From Companilactobacillus kedongensis (GTDB lineage: Bacteria > Bacillota > Bacilli > Lactobacillales > Lactobacillaceae), in assembly GCF_003946625.1 (NCBI RefSeq), contig NZ_RHOR01000002.1, forward strand, positions 1 to 64,000: a stretch of 64,000 nucleotides of DNA. The letters are read 5' to 3'. Position 1 is the stretch's first letter, and each line of letters begins with the position of its first letter. Positions 1 through 7,995 of this stretch are shown here, in pieces. The notes beneath the pieces were generated by a model. The model was not told where the DNA came from. It saw nothing but the letters and a program-made list of their open reading frames with translations, and searched no databases. The position numbers and the translations under genes were made by a program.

Positions 1-147
1 TAAGTAGTACGAATATCGCTTAAAGCGGTGGCAAAAGTGATAAAAGCAGTTTGGCTTTGGTATACAAAAGCCAGCGTCTTGAGACGCTGGCTAGTGGAAG
101 AGGCTTATAGCCTCAGAGAAAACCACCCGTTTTACGGGTGGTTTTTA
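1..147 (+). other. Hairpin array ending in an intrinsic terminator (3-prime end of an upstream unit)
   Basis: No ORF is visible. Three hairpins follow each other: 69-92 (11-bp stem, AGCCAGCGTCT with AGACGCTGGCT), 100-114 (GAGGCT with AGCCTC), and 121-143 (AACCACCCG with CGGGTGGTT) followed by a T-run, which is a good rho-independent terminator. The dense hairpins could be the tail of a structured RNA or the right end of an IS605-type element cut by the window edge. I cannot decide which. The terminator is the secure part. Confidence 0.5.
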
Positions 148-193
148 TTCGCCATGATACACTATAAGAATATTAGATGATATATTATTACTA

Positions 194-222
194 TTTACAT
201 ATGATAATAATTGTTATATGAT
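194..222 (+). promoter_or_regulatory. Promoter of the acyl-CoA dehydrogenase/etf operon
   Basis: TTTACA at 194-199 and TATGAT at 217-222 are separated by 17 nt, a standard sigma-A layout. The ATG of the first gene is at 313, leaving a leader of about 85 nt. Confidence 0.55.
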
Positions 223-312
223 GTGACCATAAAGCGGAATTCAGAAACCATTGAAGAAACAAATATTTTTTTGCCTATATATGTGAAAAAATTAACAAAA
301 AGGAGAATTACT

Positions 313-1437
313 ATGGATCAAAAAACAATCAGCCAAGACATTTTGCTAAGAATGGTTAAATCATTCGTAAAAAATGAAGTGGCTCCATATGATATGGAAA
401 TAGATCACACACGTTCTTACGTAAATGATCTATTGGCAAAGATTAAGCAAAATGACTTTTTAAGTCTAATGTTGCCTGAGGAATATGGTGGTGCCGGCTT
501 TGATGGACGAACAACGGCTAAAGTAATTAATGAGATTGCCAAAGGTAATGCTAGTTTAGCTGTTACTTTAGAAGGTCACTTCAAGTCGATCGACCAGATT
601 GTGAAATATGGTAATGATGAACTAAAAAATGAATACTTGCCACAGACTAAGAATCGTATTATGGCCTTCTCGATGACCGAACCAAGTGGTGGATCTAATC
701 CGATGGGAATTAATTCACATGCTGAAAAACGTGGAGATAAGTGGATCATCAATGGTGATAAAATTATGATCACTAACGGTGGATTGGCTGAAATTTATTG
801 TGTCTTAGTCAAAACAGCTCCAACCGAATTATCATTTTTCGTGGTTGATAATGAAATGGAAGGTTTTGAATACGGTAAGCAGGAAAATTTCTTAGGTCTT
901 ACAGGTGTTCCAGTCGGCGAAATTGTTATGGATAATATCGAAGTTGACGAATCACACTTACTTGGAAAAGTTGGCATGGGAAAAGAAATTGGTGACAGTG
1001 CTCATAACGACGCTCGTGTTTTAATGGGAGCCGTTTTAACTGGAATCATGGAACACGAACTTGACTTAGTTACTGATTACGCAACTCACAGAAAGGCTAT
1101 TGATACGCCAATCATTCAAATGCAGGGAATTCAGAGAAAAGTTGCCGATATTGCTATTTCAAAGGAAACAACAAAATTGCTTTATCAAAAGGCTGCTTGG
1201 ATGAAAGATCACGGTCAAGATTACGAAGAAGAAGCTGCCATGGCAAAAGCCTATGGATCAAGAAGTGCCGTTAAAGCTGGTGATGATTCATTACAGATCT
1301 TGGGTGGATATGGATACAGTTTGGATTATCCAGTTGAGCACTTGATCAGAGATGCCCGTGCAATGGAAATTGCCGAAGGAACCGTTGAAAAGATGAGAAC
1401 TGCAATTGCATTAAAAGAAGCGGAAAGTCGCGCTTAG
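313..1437 (+). CDS. Acyl-CoA dehydrogenase
   Basis: A flavoenzyme of 374 aa that should oxidise a fatty acyl-CoA to the 2-enoyl-CoA, or run in reverse, passing electrons to the Etf pair encoded directly downstream. Family signs are the FAD/substrate segment MTEPSGGSNP, the C-terminal GGYGYSLDYP, and RDARAMEIAEGT, where the Glu of AEGT (about residue 355) aligns with the catalytic base of short- and medium-chain enzymes. I start at 313 because AAGGAG lies just upstream. An in-frame upstream extension to 211 lacks an RBS and is not dehydrogenase-like. The gene is followed after 9 nt by etfB. No thiolase, CoA ligase or hydratase is adjacent, so the substrate is unknown. Confidence 0.88.
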   Translation: MDQKTISQDILLRMVKSFVKNEVAPYDMEIDHTRSYVNDLLAKIKQNDFLSLMLPEEYGGAGFDGRTTAKVINEIAKGNASLAVTLEGHFKSIDQIVKYGNDELKNEYLPQTKNRIMAFSMTEPSGGSNPMGINSHAEKRGDKWIINGDKIMITNGGLAEIYCVLVKTAPTELSFFVVDNEMEGFEYGKQENFLGLTGVPVGEIVMDNIEVDESHLLGKVGMGKEIGDSAHNDARVLMGAVLTGIMEHELDLVTDYATHRKAIDTPIIQMQGIQRKVADIAISKETTKLLYQKAAWMKDHGQDYEEEAAMAKAYGSRSAVKAGDDSLQILGGYGYSLDYPVEHLIRDARAMEIAEGTVEKMRTAIALKEAESRA

Positions 1438-1446
1438 GAGGATATT

Positions 1447-2244
1447 ATGAAAATAGTCGTAGGAATCAAACAAGTACCAGAAACAACTAACGTTAAAATC
1501 AATGAGAAGACTAAGAATATTGACCGTCGCGGCATTAGCGGTGTGATCAATCAATATGACCGTCATGCTTTGGAAGCTGCTTTTGAAATAAAAGCTAAAA
1601 CGGGTGCAGAAGTTATCGTCATGACTATGGGTCCAGATGACTTTGTAGTTTCTTTACAAGAAGCTTTGGCATTGGGAGCTGATTCAGCCGTATTGTTATC
1701 TGATCGTGCTTTTGCAGGTGCTGATACTTTGGCAACTGGTTATGTTTTAAGTGAAGCCATTCAAAAAATCGGGGATGTAGACCTAGTTATTTTGGGACAA
1801 CAGTCAGTTGATGCTGATACTGGTCAAATGGGTCCGATCGTTGCTGAATTTTTGGGAATTTCTCAAGTCACTTATGCTAGTAAGATCGATGTTGACAACG
1901 AATCTCTTCATATTAAACGTTACCTTGAAACAGTTGAGCAAGATATCACCGCTAAATTACCAGTATTGCTAACGGTGACTGATCAAGCTAATGAACCAAA
2001 ATACGTTAATGTAGTAGAGATTGCTAAGAGTTTTGAAAAACCAGTTACGACATGGCATGCTAGTGATTTAAATCTTGATGATGATCGTGTCGGTCAAGCG
2101 GGATCTCCTTCAGTTGTAAGAAGCATCTCTTCACCAGAGGCTGTTGTGAAAGATAACCATAAATTAGCTGAGAATCCTCAGGACGCTGCCGATGAATTAG
2201 TTAAAATCTTAAAAGAGAAAAATATCTTAGTGGAGGACAAATAA
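1447..2244 (+). CDS. etfB: Electron transfer flavoprotein subunit beta
   Basis: A 265-aa Etf beta subunit. It begins KIVVGIKQVPETTNVKIN and carries the ALALGAD segment and the AMP/FAD-binding region VILGQQSVDADTGQMGP typical of the family. It forms a heterodimer with EtfA and takes electrons from the acyl-CoA dehydrogenase just upstream. The RBS AGGAGG overlaps the end of the dehydrogenase gene, so the three genes are probably co-transcribed and translationally coupled. Whether the pair is a simple carrier or an electron-bifurcating type cannot be judged here. An Etf system is notable in a fermentative lactobacillus. Confidence 0.92.
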   Translation: MKIVVGIKQVPETTNVKINEKTKNIDRRGISGVINQYDRHALEAAFEIKAKTGAEVIVMTMGPDDFVVSLQEALALGADSAVLLSDRAFAGADTLATGYVLSEAIQKIGDVDLVILGQQSVDADTGQMGPIVAEFLGISQVTYASKIDVDNESLHIKRYLETVEQDITAKLPVLLTVTDQANEPKYVNVVEIAKSFEKPVTTWHASDLNLDDDRVGQAGSPSVVRSISSPEAVVKDNHKLAENPQDAADELVKILKEKNILVEDK

Positions 2245-3219
2245 ATGGAATTGTTAAAAGAAAATTGGATTTTTGCTGAAGTAGATTTAAATAAAGTTAA
2301 TCCGATCACTTACCAATTGATTACTAAAATGAATCAAATTAGTAACTTACCTGTTACTGTTGTCCTCATTGAAGGTGCTTCTGAAAGTTTAGAAGATGAC
2401 ATTAAAGAATATGGTCCTGATAAAATCATTACTATTAAAAACGATCAGTTATCTCAAGGTAATGATTTAGAAATGACTAATGCTTTGGATACTTTAATAG
2501 AAAAAACTGGTCGTCCTAACAGTTTTGTGTTTGCCGCAACTGTTGTCGGTCGTTCGCTTGCGCCAAGACTTCAGGCAAGACTTAGAACTGGTTTGACAGC
2601 TGATTGCTTGGATCTTCATTTTGAAGATGACGATACACTGGTACAAACAAAACCTTCATACGGTGATAACATCATGTGTGAGATCGTTGTACCAAATCAT
2701 CGTCCTCAAATGGCTACAGTTCGTTCCAATGTCTTTGAAGCTAAGAAATTTAACAATCCAATGACTAAGGTAATTAACATTACTAACCTGAAAGTTATAT
2801 CTGATCAGCAATTGACTATTGCAAGTAAAGCATTGCCACAGAAGAGTGCGAAGAGTATCAATGAGGCAAGCAGAATCGTCGCTATCGGTCGTGGTGATAA
2901 GACCGAAGAAAACTTAATAAATGCAAAGAGATTAGCTGATAAAATGCATGCGGTTATTGGAGTAACTCGTCCATTAACTGACCTGGAAGAATTCGATATT
3001 AATGATCAAATTGGTCAAAGTGGTCAAAGTGTATCGCCTGAGATCCTTGTAAACTTGGGTATTTCTGGGGCTGTCCAGTATACAGCCGGTATCTCTAATG
3101 CTAAAACTATTGTGTCTGCCAACACAGATAAGGATGCTCCGATCTTTAAGTATTCCGACTATTACTTCGTTGGGAATGCTGAGGAATTTTCTAAGGCGTT
3201 AGAAAAGGCGCTACAATAA
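2245..3219 (+). CDS. etfA: Electron transfer flavoprotein subunit alpha
   Basis: A 324-aa Etf alpha subunit. The C-terminal third carries the FAD-binding domain, with IVAIGRGDKTEENL, the IGQSGQSVSPEILVNLGISG segment and AVQYTAGI, matching the family's GQTG and GISG signatures. The start codon directly abuts the etfB stop (TAAATG), so translation is coupled. It is the last gene of the operon, with a terminator just downstream. It should act with EtfB as the electron acceptor of the acyl-CoA dehydrogenase. The onward acceptor is not encoded here. Confidence 0.9.
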   Translation: MELLKENWIFAEVDLNKVNPITYQLITKMNQISNLPVTVVLIEGASESLEDDIKEYGPDKIITIKNDQLSQGNDLEMTNALDTLIEKTGRPNSFVFAATVVGRSLAPRLQARLRTGLTADCLDLHFEDDDTLVQTKPSYGDNIMCEIVVPNHRPQMATVRSNVFEAKKFNNPMTKVINITNLKVISDQQLTIASKALPQKSAKSINEASRIVAIGRGDKTEENLINAKRLADKMHAVIGVTRPLTDLEEFDINDQIGQSGQSVSPEILVNLGISGAVQYTAGISNAKTIVSANTDKDAPIFKYSDYYFVGNAEEFSKALEKALQ

Positions 3220-3223
3220 CAGG

Positions 3224-3259
3224 TAAAGCGGTTTTCATCATTTGATGGAAATCGCTTTA
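3224..3259 (+). terminator. Terminator of the etf operon
   Basis: TAAAGCG...CGCTTTA with an inner TTCATCA/TGATGGAA stem forms a strong hairpin starting 5 nt after the etfA stop, followed by a T-rich stretch. Confidence 0.75.
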
Positions 3260-3423
3260 TTTAGTTTATATAATATCTAATATTTGCAAATGAAATTCAT
3301 ATTTGTTAGGGTAAATATGTGTTGCTATTATTTATAAATTATGAATAATGGCGTTTTTATTACTTGGAATAATAACTTATAAGACTTATTTTAAGTCTGA
3401 AATGAACAAGATTATGATTAAAT

Positions 3424-3445
3424 AGCTCTCACTAAATTGAGGGCT
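3424..3445 (+). promoter_or_regulatory. Small hairpin in the leader of the betaine transporter operon
   Basis: AGCTCTCA and TGAGGGCT pair across a 6-nt loop and are followed by AATTTTATT. It sits 46 nt before the first start codon. It could be a weak terminator/attenuator or an mRNA 5-prime stem. A weak -10 (TATGAT, 3413-3418) lies right before it. The rest of 3260-3490 shows nothing convincing. Confidence 0.3.
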
Positions 3446-3490
3446 AATTTTATTCATAACGACATATACAGAATAGGGAAGAAGGATTTA

Positions 3491-4690
3491 ATGAGTAAGA
3501 AAGTTGAAGTTAAAAATTTAACTAAGATTTTTGGTAAGCACGTTGGCCGTGCCAAGGAACTTATAAAACAAGGTAAATCTAAATCGGAAATTCTGAAAGA
3601 AACTGGAGCCACCGTGGGAGTGGACCAAGCAAATTTTGAAATTGATGATGGCGAAATATTCGTTATCATGGGACTTTCAGGTAGTGGTAAATCTACATTA
3701 GTACGTATGATCAATCGCTTGATCGAACCAACTGACGGTGAAGTATTGATCGATGGCGAGAATCTAATGGAGATGGATAAGAAGACTCTTCGTGAGGTTC
3801 GTCGTAAGAAAATGAGTATGGTTTTCCAAAATTTCGGATTACTACCTAATAGAACGATTATGGAAAATGCCGAATATGGTTTGGAGATCCAAGGTGTTGA
3901 TAAAGAAGAACGCCGTAAGAAAGCACAAAAGGCTTTGGAACAAGTTGGTATCACCGGTTATAACGATGAATACCCTGATCAATTATCTGGTGGTATGCAG
4001 CAACGTGTTGGTCTCGCTCGTGCTTTAGCTAATGATCCACAGATACTTTTGATGGATGAGGCCTTTTCAGCACTTGATCCATTGAATAGAACTGATATGC
4101 AAGATCAATTGTTGGATATTCAAGAAGGCTTGAAAAAGACGATTATCTTTATCAGTCATGACTTAAATGAGGCGTTAAAACTGGGTGACCACATCATGAT
4201 CATGCGTGATGGTGAAGTTATTCAAACGGGAACACCGGAAGATATTTTGACACATCCTGCTAACGATTATGTTGAAGAATTTATTGAGAATGTTGATCGT
4301 AGTAAGGTTCTAACTGCCGGTAACGTTATGATCCGTCCCGTGACGATCAATATTGACAAGGCTGGTCCAAGACTTACTTTGAAACGTATGAAGAATAATG
4401 AAGTTTCAACTGCTTATGTTGTTGATAACAAGCGTAAATTGATCGGTATCGTCGATGCTAATGATGTTATTGATTTGGTTAGACACGATAGCAGTGACCT
4501 TCGTTCAGTGGTTAAGACGGATGTTCCTACTACTAATGAAGAAACTCCTATTTCTGATTTAATGGATGATATTTCACAGACAGGTATTCCATTTGCCGTA
4601 ACTAATGACAAAGGACAACTTAGAGGAATTATTGTTCGTGGTGCCGTACTTGGTGCCCTTGCAGGAAATGAGGTGAGCGAATTTGAGTAG
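3491..4690 (+). CDS. opuAA: Glycine betaine/proline-type ABC transporter ATP-binding protein with CBS domains
   Basis: A 399-aa ATPase of the OpuA/ProV family. It has Walker A GLSGSGKST, signature LSGGMQQRVGLARALA, Walker B ILLMDEAFSALDP, then tandem CBS domains over about the last 110 residues. ProV-type ATPases energise uptake of quaternary amines for osmoprotection. In lactococcal OpuA the CBS pair senses c-di-AMP, a possible control here. Start 3491 is chosen for the AGAAGGA RBS; the in-frame extension to 3437 has no RBS. It overlaps the permease gene by 8 nt. Gene order ATPase-permease-binding protein is Gbu-like, with a separate binding protein. Confidence 0.9.
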   Translation: MSKKVEVKNLTKIFGKHVGRAKELIKQGKSKSEILKETGATVGVDQANFEIDDGEIFVIMGLSGSGKSTLVRMINRLIEPTDGEVLIDGENLMEMDKKTLREVRRKKMSMVFQNFGLLPNRTIMENAEYGLEIQGVDKEERRKKAQKALEQVGITGYNDEYPDQLSGGMQQRVGLARALANDPQILLMDEAFSALDPLNRTDMQDQLLDIQEGLKKTIIFISHDLNEALKLGDHIMIMRDGEVIQTGTPEDILTHPANDYVEEFIENVDRSKVLTAGNVMIRPVTINIDKAGPRLTLKRMKNNEVSTAYVVDNKRKLIGIVDANDVIDLVRHDSSDLRSVVKTDVPTTNEETPISDLMDDISQTGIPFAVTNDKGQLRGIIVRGAVLGALAGNEVSEFE

Positions 4691-5528
4691 TATTCCACAA
4701 TTACCATTAGCTGATTGGATCGATAGTTTCGTCAATTGGTTGGTACAATTTACAGGTTTTTTCAATGCGATAACAAATTTTATCGGCGGAATAAATAACG
4801 CCTTTCAATGGGTCTTTGATTTGATCCCAATTTGGCTCTTTATTGCTTTGATCTTAGCGTTAACTTTCTATGTTAATCGAAAAGATCAACGTTGGAGCTT
4901 ACTGATTTTTGAATTTTTAGGTTTATTGTTGATTTGGAATTTAGATTTCTGGCGTGATATGACACAAACTTTGACTTTAGTTTTGACGTCTAGTTTGATC
5001 GCACTAGTTATTGGTATTCCGTTGGGTATTTTGATGGCTAAGAGTCACATTGCTGAAGTTATCTTGAAACCAGTTCTTGATTTCATGCAGACAATGCCAG
5101 CCTTTGTTTATCTGATACCAGCTGTTGCACTATTTGGTATTGGGATGGTTCCCGGTATCGTCGCTTCAGTTATCTTCGCCATGCCTCCAACAGTTAGAAT
5201 GACTAACATGGGTATTCGTGAAGTACCTGATGAGTTGATCGAAGCAGCTGATTCTTATGGATCAACTGAATGGCAAAAGTTGTTCAAGGTCGAACTTCCA
5301 ATTGCTAAAACAAGTTTAATGGCCGGAGTTAACCAGAGTATGATGTTATCTCTATCAATGGTCGTTATTGCTTCCATGATCGGTGCCATGGGTCTTGGAA
5401 CTAAAGTTTACTTTGCCGTAGGTAGAAATGATGCTGGTGGTGGTTTCGCCGCAGGTCTAGCAATCGTTATCTTAGCAATTATTTTAGACAGATTAACTCA
5501 ATCATTAACAAGAGATCATAAAAAATAG
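4683..5528 (+). CDS. opuAB: Glycine betaine-type ABC transporter permease
   Basis: A 281-aa inner-membrane permease with about six hydrophobic segments and the BPD_transp_1 EAA-type loop EAADSYGSTEWQKLFKVELP, which contacts the ATPase. It starts at a TTG codon (4683) inside the end of the ATPase gene, with GAGGTGAG just upstream as RBS. An ATG start is not available nearby. The N-terminal region (residues 1-50) is amphipathic/hydrophobic, as in ProW and OpuAB. It works with the adjacent ATPase and lipoprotein to import osmoprotectants. Confidence 0.88.
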   Translation: MSSIPQLPLADWIDSFVNWLVQFTGFFNAITNFIGGINNAFQWVFDLIPIWLFIALILALTFYVNRKDQRWSLLIFEFLGLLLIWNLDFWRDMTQTLTLVLTSSLIALVIGIPLGILMAKSHIAEVILKPVLDFMQTMPAFVYLIPAVALFGIGMVPGIVASVIFAMPPTVRMTNMGIREVPDELIEAADSYGSTEWQKLFKVELPIAKTSLMAGVNQSMMLSLSMVVIASMIGAMGLGTKVYFAVGRNDAGGGFAAGLAIVILAIILDRLTQSLTRDHKK

Positions 5529-5538
5529 GAGGGATTGT

Positions 5539-6447
5539 TTGAAGAAAAAATTAAAGCTTTTAAGTCTTTTCTTTGTAACATTACTGATTATTCCAGTGAT
5601 CACAGCTTGTAGTTCACAGACAAAACCTTACAATAGTAAGGGAAAGTTAGGTTCACAAATAAATTACACGGTCACTGGGATCGATGCCGGAGCTGGTATC
5701 ATGTCTTCAACTCAAAAAGCTTTAAAAGCTTATGGACTAGAAGATCAGAACTGGCAACTGCAAACTAGCTCGACCGCTGCAATGACCAGTACTTTGGACA
5801 AAGCCATCAAAGACAAGCGCCCAATCGTTATTACTGGTTGGCAACCACATTGGATGTTTACTAAGTATCCCATCAAATTCTTAAAAGACCCTAAAAATGT
5901 TTTCGGTAAGTCTGAAAGTATTCATACGATCGTTCGTAAGGGTCTAAAAGAGGATAAGCCAGAGGCATACACGATTTTGGATCGTTTCCACTGGAAACCA
6001 GCCCAAATGTCTGAAGTTATGCTAAAAGTAAATAATGGGATGGACCCACAAAAAGCTGCCAAAGAGTGGATCAAGGCTAATCCTAAATTAGTTGCAGAGT
6101 GGACTAAAGGTGTTAAAAAAGTTCATGGTAAATCATTAAAAATGACTTATGTTGCTTGGGACTCTGAAATTGCCTCAACTAATGTGATCGCGCAAGTATT
6201 GCGTGACCAAGGTTATAAGGTAACGATTCAGGCTATGGAACAACAACCAACTTGGGCTGCCATAGCTACAAAGGCCGCTGATGCACAAGTTAGTGCCTGG
6301 TTACCTAAGACGTCTGGTCTGTACTATAAAGACTATAAGGGTCGTTTTGTTGATTTAGGACCTAATTTGAAAGGTGCTAAAGTCGGTTTAGCTGTACCTA
6401 AGTATATGAAGAATATTAATTCAATTGAAGATTTAAAAAATAAATAG
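5539..6447 (+). CDS. opuAC: Glycine betaine-type substrate-binding lipoprotein
   Basis: A 302-aa binding lipoprotein. It starts at TTG (5539) behind AGGAGGG. The signal peptide ends with a lipobox VITAC, giving a lipidated Cys24. The mature part resembles OpuAC (ITGWQPHWMFTKYPIKFL, AWDSEIASTNVIAQVL). The aromatic residues of the quaternary-amine cage are plausible (several Trp, including W in GWQPHWM) but I cannot assign them without an alignment. It is the last gene of the operon and delivers substrate to the permease encoded upstream. Exact ligand (glycine betaine, proline betaine or carnitine) is not known. Confidence 0.87.
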   Translation: MKKKLKLLSLFFVTLLIIPVITACSSQTKPYNSKGKLGSQINYTVTGIDAGAGIMSSTQKALKAYGLEDQNWQLQTSSTAAMTSTLDKAIKDKRPIVITGWQPHWMFTKYPIKFLKDPKNVFGKSESIHTIVRKGLKEDKPEAYTILDRFHWKPAQMSEVMLKVNNGMDPQKAAKEWIKANPKLVAEWTKGVKKVHGKSLKMTYVAWDSEIASTNVIAQVLRDQGYKVTIQAMEQQPTWAAIATKAADAQVSAWLPKTSGLYYKDYKGRFVDLGPNLKGAKVGLAVPKYMKNINSIEDLKNK

Positions 6448-6453
6448 AATCTC

Positions 6454-6485
6454 AAAAAGGACGAAACTTTTGTTTCGCCCTTTTT
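6454..6485 (+). terminator. Terminator of the opuA operon
   Basis: AAAAAGGACGAAAC and GTTTCGCCCTTTTT form a long hairpin directly after the binding-protein gene, ending in a T-run. Confidence 0.85.
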
Positions 6486-6632
6486 ATGTACTGATGGAAT
6501 ATTATATATGACTATTAAATATAAAAAATATATATTTAGAAAATTACCAATATGAATATGGTAAGCGATTGCTCAGGAGTATATAATTCTAGATATGAGG
6601 ATATTATATTTTTATATAGAGGTGTTCGCCGA

Positions 6633-7499
6633 ATGAACATACAGTATTTTGTAGATAGAAGAAAAAAACTAGGACTATCGCAAAGAAATCTTAGTGATGG
6701 TGTCTGTACTCAAGCAACTTTGAGTAAATTTGAGAATAATGGTCAAATTCCATCACTGCGAATTCTGATTCAGTTATGTAATCGTTTGGATATTTCTTTA
6801 GACGATATTATGGGTATCAGCGATAGCAAATCCAAGAAGATAGTCACGTCAATGAATGAAGTTGAATTCAATTTGATTATAAGTGAATTTAACAAATCTT
6901 GGAAAATTATGAACCAAATCGACGTTCAACTTTTAAAAGATGATAAAGATGCTTTGATGCAATACTACTATTTGAAAGGATATCTGAATATCCTCGATAA
7001 AAGCGGTGATCTTTTTGAAGCTGTTTTCGATTTTAATCAGATCCTGACAGATCTTGATCCCGACGGGAAAACAATTTTTACTTTCTTAGCTTATACCGGG
7101 ATGGGAATGGTTTATGCTAAGCAATCAGATTCCGATAAGAGTGAATATTATTTTAGCAAAGTCTTTAATGATATTTATGGGATGCCGATCGATGATGTCA
7201 GTAAAATATGGCGCTATATCAGTATTATCTTTTATTGTGGAGTTTATTACTCTAACCAAAAAGATTACGAGACGGCCAATACATTGTTAAATTATGGTGT
7301 AAAGGTATGTGCGGATAATCATGTGACTTACTATATTGCTAGGTTGTATTTACAATTGGCGGTTAATGTTTGTGATACACAGGGGGCAGATGAAGAGTTA
7401 CATGGTTTGTTGAATCGTGCTAAGGTTTTCTCTGAGTTTAATCGTAATCATAACGAGTTGGTTGAGATCGAGAAAATGATAAAAGAATGTGGCGAATAG
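6633..7499 (+). CDS. Rgg-like/XRE transcriptional regulator with helical-repeat C-terminal domain
   Basis: A 288-aa regulator. Residues 1-65 form an XRE-type helix-turn-helix (RKKLGLSQRNLSDG, LSKFENNGQIPS). The rest is all-helical and TPR-like (GMVYAKQSDSDKSEYYFSKV, YYSNQKDYETANTLLNYG). Length and layout match the Rgg/PlcR-type peptide-sensing regulators of Firmicutes, in which the repeat domain binds a short exported peptide. No small peptide gene is evident next to it. The start is 6633 with GAGGTG 8 nt upstream; the 27-codon extension from 6552 has no RBS. Target genes are unknown. Confidence 0.72.
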   Translation: MNIQYFVDRRKKLGLSQRNLSDGVCTQATLSKFENNGQIPSLRILIQLCNRLDISLDDIMGISDSKSKKIVTSMNEVEFNLIISEFNKSWKIMNQIDVQLLKDDKDALMQYYYLKGYLNILDKSGDLFEAVFDFNQILTDLDPDGKTIFTFLAYTGMGMVYAKQSDSDKSEYYFSKVFNDIYGMPIDDVSKIWRYISIIFYCGVYYSNQKDYETANTLLNYGVKVCADNHVTYYIARLYLQLAVNVCDTQGADEELHGLLNRAKVFSEFNRNHNELVEIEKMIKECGE

Positions 7500-7516
7500 A
7501 ATAGTATATGTTTGCC

Positions 7517-7682
7517 GCCTGCGGGTGCGCGGGACGGTCTGCTGTGGGAACGATGCCAGCCAAGGTCTGGCATCTCGGTTTTGAGCTTTGCTTTGCAAAT
7601 CTCGAAACTCGTCCATTCTGTAAGCTCGTCTTCGACAATCTAACAGAATTTTCACTGCTGGCCGTCCCTCGCACCCGCTGGC
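7517..7682 (+). repeat. Structured palindromic repeat, copy A (full)
   Basis: Closing stem from GCCtGCGGGTGCG at 7517 to its complement ending at 7682. Hairpin 1 is ATGCCAG, loop ccaaggt, CTGGCAT. Hairpin 2 is GAGcTTTGC/GCAAAtCTC. Hairpin 3 is ATTCTGT/ACAGAAT with a long loop. It begins 17 nt after the stop of the Rgg-like gene in the same orientation, and a terminator follows. ORFs on either strand here are by-products of the palindrome. Confidence 0.85.
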
Positions 7683-7718
7683 TAGTTTTGATTTTTATTA
7701 TATATATAGAAGTTTTGG

Positions 7719-7746
7719 AGTATCCATTTTGGATACTTCTTTTTTT
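7719..7746 (+). terminator. Terminator after repeat A
   Basis: AGTATCC, loop attt, GGATACT followed by TTCTTTTTTT. It probably ends the Rgg-like transcript after the repeat. Confidence 0.75.
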
Positions 7747-7782
7747 GTGTATGATCATGGGTGAAATAAAACTGAGTCGGAG

Positions 7783-7905
7783 GTTGATAGAAATTTTACC
7801 TGCAGTAAAAAGGATGACTTTTGAGATTTGCACAGCAAAGCTCAAAATCAAGACCAGAGACCTCGGCTCAGGTCGGTCCTACTGCAGGTAAAAATTTCTA
7901 TCAAC
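7783..7905 (-). repeat. Structured palindromic repeat, copy K (reduced, reverse)
   Basis: About 25-bp outer arms (GTTGATAGAAATTTT... with a one-base indel) enclose hairpin 2 (GAGATTTGcacaGCAAAGCTC as read on +) and hairpin 1, whose loop reads CCGAGGT on the minus strand. Hairpin 3 is missing. It is one of two clear exceptions (with copy D) to the rule of lying just 3-prime of a co-oriented gene. Confidence 0.7.
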
Positions 7906-7995
7906 TGGAGACGGAAAACAACTATCGAAATAAAATAACTAATATGATATGCTTAATATCCTTTTGAACAAAATTAAAATTATTGGGGGTTTGAC

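Noticed and set aside
1..147. Known structural RNA (tmRNA, SRP RNA, RNase P, group II intron tail) at the left edge
   Set aside because: No diagnostic motif of these RNAs is visible; only hairpins and a terminator.
5539..6447. Phosphonate or amino-acid binding protein instead of a betaine-type one
   Set aside because: The linked CBS-containing ProV-like ATPase and ProW-like permease fit quaternary-amine uptake better.
7438..7891. Open reading frames of 85-137 codons on both strands between the Rgg-like and uvrA-like genes
   Set aside because: They run through repeat copies A and K, lack RBSs and change with the palindrome. Similar spurious frames appear in copies D, E, H and I.
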